Assembly (NCBI GenBank): GCA_041662605.1
Contig: JBAZSD010000020.1
Coordinates: 15,400-79,399, forward strand
DNA from: Desulfomonilaceae bacterium
GTDB lineage: Bacteria > Desulfobacterota > Desulfomonilia > Desulfomonilales > Desulfomonilaceae
Direction of reading: 5' to 3'
Length of the DNA stretch: 64,000 nucleotides
The position numbers and the translations under genes are program-made. Positions 42,603-51,976 of this stretch are shown piece after piece. The number at the start of each line of letters is the position of its first letter. The stretch's first letter is position 1. The notes under the pieces are model-generated. The model was not told where the DNA came from. It was given only the letters and a program-made list of their open reading frames with translations, and searched no databases.

Positions 42603-43682
42603 TTAGTTGGCGAAAGTGTCTTTCATGGCCGCAGTTTGAAAATGAACTATCAGCGGGTCGATAAGGTCGTCCAATTTCCCTTCCATGATTTCCTCTAGCC
42701 GGTAGAGAGTGAGTCCTATTCTATGATCAGATACGCGGTTCTGAGGAAAATTGTATGTCCTGATTCTCTCGGAACGGTCACCGGATCCAACCTGATTCTT
42801 CCGTTCCTTACTTATTTCAGAATCCCGTTCTTCTTCCATCTTCGCAAGAAGCCTTGCCTGAAGAATCTTTATAGCTTTGGCCTTATTCTTGTGCTGGGAC
42901 TTTTCATCTTGACAGGTTACAACTAGATTGGTCGGCACATGGGTGACTCGGACCGCGGAATCGGTAGTATTCACACTCTGTCCTCCAGGGCCTGACGATC
43001 TATAAACATCAATTTTTAAGTCTTTCGGATCGATCGTGATTTCGACATCGTCAGCTTCCGGAAGCACGGCTACTGTAACCGCTGAAGTATGAATGCGTCC
43101 TTGCGATTCAGTTACCGGAACGCGTTGAACTCTATGGACGCCTCTTTCGTATTTTAATCGCGAAAAAGCTCCCAGCCCGTGAATGAGAGCGATTACTTCT
43201 TTGAGTCCACCGGTAGCGCTGTTCGAAACTGACATCATTTCTACTTTCCACTTCCGGACTTCAGCATAGCGACAATATGCCCTGAATAAATCAGCGGCGA
43301 AAAGAGAAGCTTCCTCGCCTCCCGTACCTGCTCGAATCTCAAGAAATATATTTTTTTCATCATTTGGATCGCGGGGCAGAAGAAGTAGCTTAATTTCCCG
43401 CTCCAGATCCTCCCTCTTTTCGTTCAGCGCAGCTAGATCTTCTCTTGCCATTCCGACAAGTTCCGCGTCTTCTGCGTCCTCGATAATGCCCTCAACTTCT
43501 GCGATCTCGTGTATAATCCCACTAAGATTTCTATAAGACTTTATTATGTTGGATAGTTCAGACTGCTCTTTGGAAAATTTTTTTAGCAGCGCAAGATCAG
43601 ATACAACTTCAGGTCGGGACAATTCTGAATCCAGCTCTTCATATCTTCTATTCAATTCTTCCAGTTTTTCAATTAGTTGCAT
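42603..43682 (-). CDS. prfA: Peptide chain release factor 1
   Basis: 359-residue RF1 that releases peptides at UAA and UAG. Has the GGQ loop in SSGPGGQSVNTTDSAVR, the recognition-domain region and the EIRAGTGGEEASLFAADL block. Length is typical (about 360). Follows a DUF1385 gene by 9 bp; no prmC methyltransferase follows in this window, unlike many bacteria. Confidence 0.96.
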   Translation of the reverse strand: MQLIEKLEELNRRYEELDSELSRPEVVSDLALLKKFSKEQSELSNIIKSYRNLSGIIHEIAEVEGIIEDAEDAELVGMAREDLAALNEKREDLEREIKLLLLPRDPNDEKNIFLEIRAGTGGEEASLFAADLFRAYCRYAEVRKWKVEMMSVSNSATGGLKEVIALIHGLGAFSRLKYERGVHRVQRVPVTESQGRIHTSAVTVAVLPEADDVEITIDPKDLKIDVYRSSGPGGQSVNTTDSAVRVTHVPTNLVVTCQDEKSQHKNKAKAIKILQARLLAKMEEERDSEISKERKNQVGSGDRSERIRTYNFPQNRVSDHRIGLTLYRLEEIMEGKLDDLIDPLIVHFQTAAMKDTFAN

Positions 43683-43691
43683 AAAAAGCTC

Positions 43692-44660
43692 TCAGATCGC
43701 GGTTTTGGTTTCCGCCCATTGTTCCTCTTTTTCCAATGTTCTCTTGAGAGCCACTATAGCGACTTCAAGCTGATCGTCGGACGGTTCTCGGGTCGTCAAT
43801 TTCTGCAACCATAATCCAGGGGACAATATAAGGGAAAGGACTCGGTTAGGACGTTTATCAGCCAGTCTTATCAACTCGTAGGAGATCCCGGCGATCGGTG
43901 GTAGCAAAGCAATCTTGATCAAAATGAAAAAAGCGTTGGTCACTATCCTGCCACCGAAAATTTCCTTTGGAACAAACGGAAACACCACGGTGAACAAGAA
44001 GATGCTGAGCATAAGGACAAGTAATATGAACGCCGTTCCGCAACGGGCGTGAAGGCATGGATATTTTCTTGCGTTCTCGACGGTCAGTTCTTCTCCCATC
44101 TCATACGCATGTATCGATTTGTGTTCTGCGCCATGATACTGAAAGACCCGTCTAATTTCCTTAATCAGCGAGATCAGGCCAATGTAGGCCACGAAAATGG
44201 TTACCTTGATTATACCGTCAATAACATGAAACCATACATCGCGAACCCCCAGGTCTTTGCCCACCAGAGCGCCGATACCAAGGGTAGCAAGATGAGGAAT
44301 GACCACAAACAGCATAACCGCGCCGCCGAGCGCAAAGGCTATCGTACCGGCGAGAGCCAGAGGGCTTAGCTTTTCCTCTTCCTCCCCAAGAGCTTCCTGG
44401 GCTGAGTAGGTGAGCGCCTGAATACCGTTGAACAAGGCTTCGTAAAGCACAACGCATCCCCTGAAGAAAGGCTTCTTCAAAAAGGGCCATTTTTCCATCG
44501 GTGAATACCATCGATCTTCGCGAACAGAAAGCTGTCCATCCGGTCTTCTAACAACTACCGTAAAGGTATTTGGGGCACGCATCATGATGCCTTCAATCAC
44601 CGCTTGTCCCCCAACCTTTATTCGGTCGCCGCTCGAGCCGGAATCATTTTTTAAAATCAT
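43692..44660 (-). CDS. DUF1385 membrane protein (YqhQ type)
   Basis: 322-residue membrane protein of the YqhQ/DUF1385 family. Family blocks: VGGQAVIEGIMMRAPNTFTV at the N terminus, EEIRR-like VFQYHGAEHKSIHAYE, HARCGTAFILLVLMLSIFLF, and four to six membrane helices. Function unknown. The gene is frequently found next to prfA and rpmE, as here, which may reflect a link to translation or envelope assembly. Confidence 0.9.
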   Translation of the reverse strand: MILKNDSGSSGDRIKVGGQAVIEGIMMRAPNTFTVVVRRPDGQLSVREDRWYSPMEKWPFLKKPFFRGCVVLYEALFNGIQALTYSAQEALGEEEEKLSPLALAGTIAFALGGAVMLFVVIPHLATLGIGALVGKDLGVRDVWFHVIDGIIKVTIFVAYIGLISLIKEIRRVFQYHGAEHKSIHAYEMGEELTVENARKYPCLHARCGTAFILLVLMLSIFLFTVVFPFVPKEIFGGRIVTNAFFILIKIALLPPIAGISYELIRLADKRPNRVLSLILSPGLWLQKLTTREPSDDQLEVAIVALKRTLEKEEQWAETKTAI

Positions 44661-44750
44661 GAGCCCCCGCTCTTCAAAATTGACGAGACGCCGTCGTTAG
44701 AAGGCGCTTTTGAAATATAGCAAGTTGTTGAAAGCATGCGTCTAAATCAA

Positions 44751-45062
44751 TCATTGACCCTGGGCTGTATTCTCTTTTTGCTCTTTTTTGGATTTCGACA
44801 CTCCCTTAGGCGCTGTTTCAACTTTCTTTTTTATCTTTGCCGGTTTTTTCCCAGTAGCCACTGCCTGGTCGCCGTACTTCTTCAGAAATCTTTCGACGCG
44901 TCCTGCGCTGTCGACTAGTTTCTGTTTTCCAGTAAAAAAAGGATGGCACGAGGAACAGATTTCCAGTCGATACTCGGGCTGTAATGAACGAGTGGCGATT
45001 TCAGCGCCGCAGGCGCATCGGAAAAATGATTCCTTATATTCGGGATGGATTCCTTTTTTCAT
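44751..45062 (-). CDS. rpmE: Ribosomal protein L31
   Basis: 103 residues. Conserved core MKKGIHPEY, FRCACGAEIATRS and CSSCHPFFTGKQKLVDSAGR shows the zinc-binding CxC...CxxC form, so it is the zinc-type L31. The last 30 residues are a Lys-rich extension not present in most L31 proteins (usually about 66-75). Start at 45062 has GGAGG 6 nt upstream. Rho lies upstream. Confidence 0.95.
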   Translation of the reverse strand: MKKGIHPEYKESFFRCACGAEIATRSLQPEYRLEICSSCHPFFTGKQKLVDSAGRVERFLKKYGDQAVATGKKPAKIKKKVETAPKGVSKSKKEQKENTAQGQ

Positions 45063-45279
45063 GGTAGTCCTCCAAGTTTTTGGTCTTAAACATAAAAATA
45101 TATCATTATGCCCCATTTATGAAAAGCTAAATCGCTCACGGACTCGAAAATTCTCCCCGTTTCTATAAGATACCTGTCGCATTCATGGCTCAGAATAGAC
45201 AGATAGTAACCAAAACAACCCTGGACAGGATATCTAATTCCCGGAAGTTTTTTCTGAATAGCCCTTCCTAATTTCTCAT

Positions 45280-46533
45280 CTACTTGTTCATAACCTGGAG
45301 AAACTCTCTGTTGGAGTCTGTTTGCATGATTTTGTCCAGCAGAAATTCCATAGCGTCTACCGAGTTCATGTCAGCAAGCAGTTTGCGAAGCAACCAGATC
45401 CTTTGAAGATCCTGAGCGTTGAGAAGCAGTTCTTCTTTACGCGTACCCGAGCGGTTTATATCAATGCAGGGGAATATTCGGCGTTCGAGCAGACGTCTGT
45501 CAAGATGGATCTCCATGTTACCGGTGCCCTTAAATTCTTCGTAAATGACTTCATCCATCTTGCTGCCGGTATCTATAAGCGCGGTCGCAATAATGGTCAG
45601 ACTTCCACCTTCTTCAATGTTTCGCGCTGCCCCGAAAAATCTCTTGGGCCTGTGAAGGGCATTAGAATCAACACCACCGGAAAGAATTTTACCGCTCGGA
45701 GGAACAACAGTATTGTGAGCGCGAGCGAGACGGGTAATGCTATCCAGCAGAATGACGACATCCCTCTTGTGTTCCACAAGTCTTTTAGCTTTTTCTATAA
45801 CCATATCAGCAACCTGAACATGTCTCTGGGCCGGCTCGTCAAAAGTTGATGAAATGACTTCGCCTCTCACTGAACGTTGCATGTCGGTAACTTCTTCAGG
45901 ACGTTCATCTATCAGGAGTACTATCAGATAAACATCAGGATGATTCATGGTTAGGCTATTGGCTATTTGTTGTAATAAAACCGTCTTTCCAGCTTTGGGC
46001 GGGGAAACGATCAAGGCGCGCTGTCCTTTTCCGATCGGCGCGATGAGATCCATTATTCGCATCGAATACTGGGTCGGGCCAATTTCCAGTTTCACTTTCT
46101 CGTCAGGGTAAAGAGGCGTGAGATTGTCGAACAACACCTTATCCCGAACTTTTTCGGGATCTTCACCATTAATCTGTTCGACCTTGAGCAGCGCAAAATA
46201 TCGTTCAGTGTCTTTGGGGGGGCGAATATATCCCGCTACAGTATCGCCGGTCCTAAGATTAAAGCGCCTGATCTGGCTCGGTGAAACATAGATGTCATCC
46301 GGCCCGGGAAGGTAATTATAGTCTGGAGCCCTTAAGAATCCAAAACCATCCGGCAGGGTTTCCAGTACGCCCTCACCTCTTATAGGTTGCTCTTTCTCCT
46401 GCTGTTGATGCGCCTGCAGAATTGCAAAGATTAATTCTTGCTTGCGCATGCTACTGGCTCCCTCGATTTCGAGAGAATTTGCTATAGACAGAAGTTGACT
46501 GACTTTTTTCTCTTTCAATTCTTGAACATCCAT
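45280..46533 (-). CDS. rho: Transcription termination factor Rho
   Basis: 417-residue RNA helicase. N-terminal SAP-like helix, RNA-binding cold-shock fold with GVLETLPDGFGFLRAPDYNY, P-loop SPPKAGKTVLLQQIAN, VLLIDERPEEVTDM and Q/R-loop segment around SSTFDEPAQRHVQVADM. Size is standard. AGGAGA precedes the ATG. Followed 217 bp downstream by rpmE. Confidence 0.97.
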   Translation of the reverse strand: MDVQELKEKKVSQLLSIANSLEIEGASSMRKQELIFAILQAHQQQEKEQPIRGEGVLETLPDGFGFLRAPDYNYLPGPDDIYVSPSQIRRFNLRTGDTVAGYIRPPKDTERYFALLKVEQINGEDPEKVRDKVLFDNLTPLYPDEKVKLEIGPTQYSMRIMDLIAPIGKGQRALIVSPPKAGKTVLLQQIANSLTMNHPDVYLIVLLIDERPEEVTDMQRSVRGEVISSTFDEPAQRHVQVADMVIEKAKRLVEHKRDVVILLDSITRLARAHNTVVPPSGKILSGGVDSNALHRPKRFFGAARNIEEGGSLTIIATALIDTGSKMDEVIYEEFKGTGNMEIHLDRRLLERRIFPCIDINRSGTRKEELLLNAQDLQRIWLLRKLLADMNSVDAMEFLLDKIMQTDSNREFLQVMNK

Positions 46534-46811
46534 GCGTTCTCCTGATCAATTTTTCTAATGTAGGTTTGATTATGATTTCTGGGATCTATAAACTTTGAAG
46601 CAATTCTAAGACAGGTCAAACAGGAAACGAAATCGAGGGATTTACGTTATGCCCCAAACCGTGCTTTGGAATTCCTCGGATGGTTTCGCACTTTTGAAGG
46701 TTAGCGCCCAAATAGCAGCTATACGAAAATTAATAGAGGCTGTATGAACTGTCAAGCTTTTTGTTAAAATTCGTGGTTGATCATTCTCTCCGAGGCCAAT
46801 ACAATCACCTC

Positions 46812-47546
46812 ATGAAACAAATCGCTTTAGCTCTTTATGACAATTCTGACAGTTCCTTTTCGGATGTTGTTCCTCACCCGGGCATTTCAGGCGCAATTCA
46901 GGCCCTTCAGGCCTCCTTCGGTTCTCACATCAACGTACCGGCTCAGATTTTTATTCACGGTCCGGTAGGTTCTGGGAAAACCCTACTGATAAAGGCTCTA
47001 TATAATTTCTTGAGGCGCGAAACCCAGGGCGGGACTTCCAGAGTCATACTCACTCAAATGTCCGACCCAAAATCCGAACTCCACGGGCTCGAATCCATGG
47101 TGGCCATGTCCAAAGACGAAGTTTCAGCGCTTTCGGCAGTGCTGATTGATGATGTCGACAAAGTTCCGGATTCCGCAGCGAACCATCTGTGGAATCTATG
47201 GAATCAGTTGATTACAATGGGGGCCGGATTAGTTTGCTCCTCAACCGTAGGACCGGAATTGATATTCCCGGAGAATAGGCATTTGAGTTCTAGAATGATC
47301 TCCGGTCTATCATTAGAATTGACTCCCCCAGATGATTCAGACAGGGTGCTTATTCTTGACCGGATGGCAAAAAAGAGAGGCGTTCGTTTGACTCACGACG
47401 TCATAAGTTACCTGCTGTCACGCAAATCAAGAAATTTGAAAACTCTCGAAGAGATATTGGGAACTCTCGACAAAGTGTCTCTCGAAGAAAAGAGGAGAGT
47501 CACATTGAAACTTGTTAAAGACTTGGAAGCTGGGGGTCTAGTGTAG
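46812..47546 (+). CDS. Hda/DnaA-like AAA+ ATPase
   Basis: 244 residues of a small AAA+ protein like Hda, lacking the DnaA N and C-terminal domains. Walker A is HGPVGSGKTLLIKAL, Walker B is AVLIDDVDKVPD, and the C-terminal helices (KSRNLKTLEEILGTLDKVSL) fit the Hda lid. Opening MKQIALALYDNSD resembles the Hda/DnaA start, so the ATG at 46812 is preferred to the TTG at 46761. Hda would regulate DnaA activity through the sliding clamp; no clamp-binding motif is obvious at the N terminus. Divergent from rho. recO follows after 72 bp. Confidence 0.75.
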   Translation: MKQIALALYDNSDSSFSDVVPHPGISGAIQALQASFGSHINVPAQIFIHGPVGSGKTLLIKALYNFLRRETQGGTSRVILTQMSDPKSELHGLESMVAMSKDEVSALSAVLIDDVDKVPDSAANHLWNLWNQLITMGAGLVCSSTVGPELIFPENRHLSSRMISGLSLELTPPDDSDRVLILDRMAKKRGVRLTHDVISYLLSRKSRNLKTLEEILGTLDKVSLEEKRRVTLKLVKDLEAGGLV

Positions 47547-47618
47547 TGAGAGATCTATTCTGATCCTATTTGTCGTGCTTTCTCTAAATTCTGAATCTGA
47601 GGGTTTTTGGTCATAGCT

Positions 47619-48371
47619 ATGACAACAAGATCGATAATAATGAAAAAAATGGACAGGGGGGAAGCCGATGAAACGGTCATCTTTCTGTCCCGAGACCAAG
47701 GTTGGCTCACTGGAGTAGCAAAAAACTCCAGAAAAAGTAGAATTCGTTTTGGTGGCAGTCTTGAACCATTTTGTGTAGTTGACCTATTAGTAAGACCTCG
47801 ACAAAAGGACTCAATGGTCTGGATAGACGAATCTCAAATGGTCAAGGGGTTCATCAGGATAAGAGATGATATGGAATCGCTTGCGAGAGCGTCCTATTTT
47901 ATGGAACTCGCCTCGGTTTTTGTTCCGGAAGGCCAGAAGGATCAAGAATTGTTCGACTTCCTTGAAAGATTCCTGGAAATCCTCGAGCAGTCGTCCCTCA
48001 GCTCGATAGAGTTTCTAGTTCAAGAAATCCAATTGTTGGGAATCCTTGGTTTTGGTCCCGTATTTGATGTCTGTTCCGTTTGTGGGCAGGGATTTGGCCC
48101 TCAGATGGAGATTTTCTTCGCGCCTTATTCTGGAGGTGTATGCCACAGAAATTGTCTGGATCCTACCTCACCAAAAAATGTGCGAATCAGCCGCGCTTCC
48201 CTCGCAGCATTGCGACATGGTCTTAACTCGGACTCCAAGTTGGTGGGAAGGATCAAACTTAGCCGCTCGGCCAGGATCGAAATACGCGAGAGTCTTTCAG
48301 CGTTTGTTAGATACATCAGAGGGCAGGATCTCAAATCCCTTAGATTTATGGAAGAGACCGGCTATTATTAA
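47619..48371 (+). CDS. recO: DNA repair protein RecO
   Basis: 250 residues. N-terminal OB fold with TTRSIIMKKMDRGEADETVI, GWLTGVAKNSRKSR, helical middle and the zinc site CSVCGQGF...GGVCHRNC. RecO loads RecA on single-stranded DNA with RecR. The ATG at 47619 is chosen over a TTG four codons earlier. Follows the Hda-like gene on the same strand. Confidence 0.92.
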   Translation: MTTRSIIMKKMDRGEADETVIFLSRDQGWLTGVAKNSRKSRIRFGGSLEPFCVVDLLVRPRQKDSMVWIDESQMVKGFIRIRDDMESLARASYFMELASVFVPEGQKDQELFDFLERFLEILEQSSLSSIEFLVQEIQLLGILGFGPVFDVCSVCGQGFGPQMEIFFAPYSGGVCHRNCLDPTSPKNVRISRASLAALRHGLNSDSKLVGRIKLSRSARIEIRESLSAFVRYIRGQDLKSLRFMEETGYY

Positions 48372-48395
48372 TGGGGAAAATTCCTCCGGCCTATT

Positions 48396-49412
48396 TTACT
48401 TTGGGGACTTCTCGGCGCCTGCGCCGTCCAGAAGTTTTTCGATAATCGAAGACGGCTTTTCAGTCGCTCCAGATGCTGGTACGGATTCCTGAATCTGTTT
48501 TGAGAGTTGGGAGTTCTTCTCTTTCAAATCTCCAATCTGTTGAAAATAGTTTTCAGCCTGTGACTTGAATTCCTGGGATTGAGTCTGGCACGATGCAAGG
48601 TTTTTCTTCAAGTTCTCAAGTTCTGCGCTTAGCCGGCTGGATTCCCCTTTTTCCTGATCCAGAAGGGTCTTAGACTGATTGCTTTGATTCTGACATTCTG
48701 TGAGTTTTGTGCTCAGTTGAGACACTTGCGATTCAGCGGAACCCTTAAGCTGGGTTGCGTCCGACCACGCCTTCTTCAGTGTGTTCAACATATCTTCTTT
48801 TTCTTTGAGTTGCGGTTCCATTTTGGAGATAGATGCGGATCGTTCGCTCACAGTAGATTCAAGTTTGTCAATCGTCTGTTGAAGCTCGGATTCTTTTTGA
48901 TCCGCTTCATTTGTTGCGCTATCCAATTTAGCTTTTAGTTGCAGGTTCTCTTTGGAAGTAACTTCCAAATTTTCAAGGCTACTCTTTAAATCATCTTCCT
49001 TTTTGGTCAACTCAGATGTTAAAGATTCAACGCGCCTTTCCGCCTGCCCTGCTTTAAACTCCGCTATGGCTTTTGCGCCCATGAGCGCAATTCTGGCCTG
49101 CTCTGAGATCCCTGAGGCCGAACTTCCCCTAATAGATTCAGGTGAAGCGCCCTTGGCTTCTTTTTCTGCAGCTTCCTGGAGTTCCTTTAATTTGTCGGAC
49201 AGGATTTTGTTGGAATCCTTAAGATCCTTATTTTCAGCCTCGAGCGAAGAAATTTTCACTTTGGCGCTTTTAAATTGCATCTCTATATTGCCCGATTGCC
49301 CTGCTCCGTTATTGGAACTCGAGCTAGGGGTCTGGTCTGTTTTTCCTCCGCAGGACTGGAGAGCCGCCGAAATCAATATGAGCAGGATTGGAAACAATCT
49401 TAATGGCTTCAT
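48396..49412 (-). CDS. Coiled-coil lipoprotein
   Basis: 338 residues. A signal peptide ends in ISAALQSCGGKTDQ, with Cys21 as a probable lipidation site (lipobox LQSC, Gln unusual). After a Ser/Gly linker the rest, about 45-330, is almost uninterrupted heptad-repeat coiled coil, Leu/Glu/Lys rich. Could be an envelope tether or spacer. It is convergent with recO and its own 5' end faces the second electron-transfer operon. No family recognised. Confidence 0.7.
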   Translation of the reverse strand: MKPLRLFPILLILISAALQSCGGKTDQTPSSSSNNGAGQSGNIEMQFKSAKVKISSLEAENKDLKDSNKILSDKLKELQEAAEKEAKGASPESIRGSSASGISEQARIALMGAKAIAEFKAGQAERRVESLTSELTKKEDDLKSSLENLEVTSKENLQLKAKLDSATNEADQKESELQQTIDKLESTVSERSASISKMEPQLKEKEDMLNTLKKAWSDATQLKGSAESQVSQLSTKLTECQNQSNQSKTLLDQEKGESSRLSAELENLKKNLASCQTQSQEFKSQAENYFQQIGDLKEKNSQLSKQIQESVPASGATEKPSSIIEKLLDGAGAEKSPK

Positions 49413-49954
49413 TCAAGGGCTCTCCTTTCGTTCAAGACAATAATTTAAAAAACCATTACGCTGACTATTATAAGTAAACTAATTTTATTGATAAAATAAG
49501 ATTATGTCAATTAAATTATAATTAATATAGCATGTTGATAGACATATCTATGAAACTATTTCATATATTTAAGTTATTATGTCTTGATTATGGGATCAAA
49601 ATTATTGATTTACCGAAACTACTCTGTTCGTACAGGACAAATGATCCAACATGGTAAAAATGATGAACGCTCGTGCGACCTACTAGAGCCTCAGTCTTAG
49701 GCTGCTCGGCATTCATCTTGACAACATTCTTTTTTATCTGTTATTGATCAAACATTAGCTATTCTTCTCTCCACTTCGGCGAGATCCGAGAAAACTCCAT
49801 TCACCCTGTTCAGGTGGGAAAACGTGTTAAAGACGATTCCCTTTCCTTTTACCGGACACCGTCTCCCGATTTGTCTTTTCGAAATTCAACCGATTAGATC
49901 GGTTCTGATAGCGTTGTTGTCCATCTTTAATGAATCCCAGAAGGGGGCTTTAGA
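49413..49954. other. AT-rich divergent spacer upstream of the electron-transfer operon
   Basis: 542 bp. 49440-49620 is strikingly AT-rich compared with both neighbours. A TTGACA at 49718-49723 lacks a fitting -10. A perfect dyad at 49888-49904 is listed separately. Ribosome site AAGGGGG lies before the acyl-CoA dehydrogenase ATG. No tRNA or ORF could be supported. Confidence 0.4.
49888..49904. promoter_or_regulatory. Palindromic operator candidate AACCGAT-TAG-ATCGGTT
   Basis: Perfect 7-bp arms with a 3-bp centre, about 50 bp upstream of the dehydrogenase start, close to where a promoter would lie. Similar CCGA/TCGG dyads are found for TetR-family acyl-CoA regulators. It resembles the CCGACTAGTCGG core at 10386-10397. 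Confidence 0.45.
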
Positions 49955-51124
49955 ATGTCATTGAATTTTGATTTACCCAAAGATGCCGAGCTAACCAGAA
50001 AAGTCGTGCGTGAATTTGCGGAAAAGGAGATCGCTCCTGTTGCCCAGGAACTGGACGACAAAGAGGAATTTTCATACGACCTGACCAAAAAAATGGGGGA
50101 ACTCGATTTTTTTGGCCCATTCGTCTCCGAGGAATACGGCGGGAGCGATGTTGGTTATCTCAATTACATTATAACCGTAGAAGAAATTGCGAGGATAGAT
50201 GGGTCGCACGCGGCCACTATCGCTGCCGGCAATTCTTTAGGAATTGCGCCGATTTATTATTTTGGGACAGAGGAACAGAAAAGAAAATGGTTGCCTGACC
50301 TGTGTAAAGGAAAGATCCTCGCTTCTTTCGGGCTGACGGAATCTGACGCCGGCTCAGACGCTGGGGCCTCAAAGACCACTGCTGTATTGGACGGCAATGA
50401 ATGGGTCATCAACGGAAGCAAAATATTTATCACCAACTCAGCGACAGACATAAGCGCTGTTTGTGTCGTCCAGTGTGTCACCGACAGGTCTGATTCTGGA
50501 AAGCCTGAAGTTAGCTGCATCCTGGTAGAAAACGGCGCAAGAGGCTTCACTGCGGAAAAAATGCACGGCAAGATGTGCTGGCGATCCTCTAATACCGGCT
50601 TACTGACTTTCCAGGATTGTCGGGTTCCCAAAGAGAACCTGCTTGGTGGCCGAGGCGAAGGATTTCACCAGATGTTGAATACTCTGGACGGAGGACGTCT
50701 GTCCATAGGAGCAATGGGACTAGGTGGCGCCCAGGGGGCTTTTGAACTTGCCTTGGATTATTCGAAAAAGCGACAACAGTTTGGCCGCCCTATAGGATCA
50801 TTCCAGGCAAACGCGTTCAAATTGGCCGATATGGCCACCGAAATAGAGATGGCAAGGCTGCTGCTTTACAAGGCCTGCTGGATGAAAGACAACAAAAAAC
50901 TCACCCCGAAGTACGGGGCTATGGCCAAACTGGTGTGCTCCGAGACATATTACAGAGCAGCGAACCATGCCGTTCAAATGCACGGCGGATACGGTCTGAT
51001 GAAGGATTACGCGGTAGAGCGCCATTATCGCAATCAGAAGCTTCTGGACATAGGAGAGGGCACATCCGAGGTTCAACGCATAGTTATAGCTAGAAGCATT
51101 GGAGTTCCAGGCAGATCAATGTAA
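49955..51124 (+). CDS. Acyl-CoA dehydrogenase, short form
   Basis: 389-residue FAD enzyme with the regular three-domain fold. Markers: FGLTESDAGSDAGASKTTAV in the FAD region, INGSKIFITNSATD, MHGGYGLMKDYAVERHYRN and LDIGEGTSEVQRIVIARSIG near the end. Length matches short/medium-chain members. First gene of the acd-regulator-oxidoreductase-etfBA operon, so its electrons go to the adjacent ETF. Substrate chain length or type cannot be told. Confidence 0.94.
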   Translation: MSLNFDLPKDAELTRKVVREFAEKEIAPVAQELDDKEEFSYDLTKKMGELDFFGPFVSEEYGGSDVGYLNYIITVEEIARIDGSHAATIAAGNSLGIAPIYYFGTEEQKRKWLPDLCKGKILASFGLTESDAGSDAGASKTTAVLDGNEWVINGSKIFITNSATDISAVCVVQCVTDRSDSGKPEVSCILVENGARGFTAEKMHGKMCWRSSNTGLLTFQDCRVPKENLLGGRGEGFHQMLNTLDGGRLSIGAMGLGGAQGAFELALDYSKKRQQFGRPIGSFQANAFKLADMATEIEMARLLLYKACWMKDNKKLTPKYGAMAKLVCSETYYRAANHAVQMHGGYGLMKDYAVERHYRNQKLLDIGEGTSEVQRIVIARSIGVPGRSM

Positions 51125-51180
51125 CAAGGCGCGACTGTTGGCAGGTTTGTGACTTGCCACGTTAAGTGAAAGGACGAGAG

Positions 51181-51867
51181 ATGAACGACGAGTTCAAAGA
51201 AACTTCATATCAATCTTTCCGTGACACGGTTGACGGATACGGAGAGGGCAAAGGAAGTGATTTGCTGACGGACCCAGCCGCAGTCGAAGCGGCGAGACAG
51301 GAATCATTAATTGAAAAAAACATCGATCATGCCGCCAAGTTGCGTGCTGCCAGAGAATCATTGGGTTTTTCAATCAACGAACTGGCTGGTCGAGTAGGTG
51401 TTTCTCCAGAAATTCTTGAAGAAGTCGAAGCCGGGAAAAGCATTTTGCCTCTTGGTCAACTTATCAAACTTAGCAAGGCGCTCTCTCTGAAGATGTCGGA
51501 CGTCATATCTGAGGGTGACAAGCCTTTCATCATAGTTCGAGCAGGAGACCGAAAAAGCTTCAAACGTTTCGGAAAATCCATGGAAGAACACCGTGGTTAC
51601 GAATACGAATCTCTTGCTTCGGGAAAAAAGAATCGGCTCATGGAGCCTTTCATTGTCACCCTTAATCCATCTGACGCGAATGAACCTTCGGCTCATGACG
51701 GACAAGAATTTATTTACGTTCTCGAGGGAGAAATGGACGTTCTTGTAGGACCAACCGAGGATGTCTTAGGACCTGGAGACGCGATCTATTATGATTCGAG
51801 CGATATTCATCTGGTTAAAGCGCACGGAGATAAGCCGGCGAGAATTTTGGCGGTTCTGATTAGCTGA
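51181..51867 (+). CDS. XRE-family regulator with cupin domain
   Basis: 228 residues. An acidic N-terminal tail (about 1-40) precedes an HTH domain (about 48-105: LRAARESLGFSINELAGRVG, KSILPLGQLIKLSKALSLKM) and a cupin domain at the C terminus (EFIYVLEGEMDVLVGPTEDV, LGPGDAIYYDSSDIHLVKA). Cupins bind small ligands or metal. GTG at 51166 was rejected in favour of ATG at 51181 with AAAGGA upstream. It is placed inside an acyl-CoA/ETF operon, suggesting it autoregulates this operon in response to an acyl intermediate. Confidence 0.9.
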   Translation: MNDEFKETSYQSFRDTVDGYGEGKGSDLLTDPAAVEAARQESLIEKNIDHAAKLRAARESLGFSINELAGRVGVSPEILEEVEAGKSILPLGQLIKLSKALSLKMSDVISEGDKPFIIVRAGDRKSFKRFGKSMEEHRGYEYESLASGKKNRLMEPFIVTLNPSDANEPSAHDGQEFIYVLEGEMDVLVGPTEDVLGPGDAIYYDSSDIHLVKAHGDKPARILAVLIS

Positions 51868-51976
51868 CAGCCTAATGCGCTTCAACGAATATCTTTTTCG
51901 AAATTCCAATGTTCCTCCGGGTTCATCGGTTGCGCATGAATCCCCACGGTTTTTTGCTTCGAAGAGGTTACTGTCG

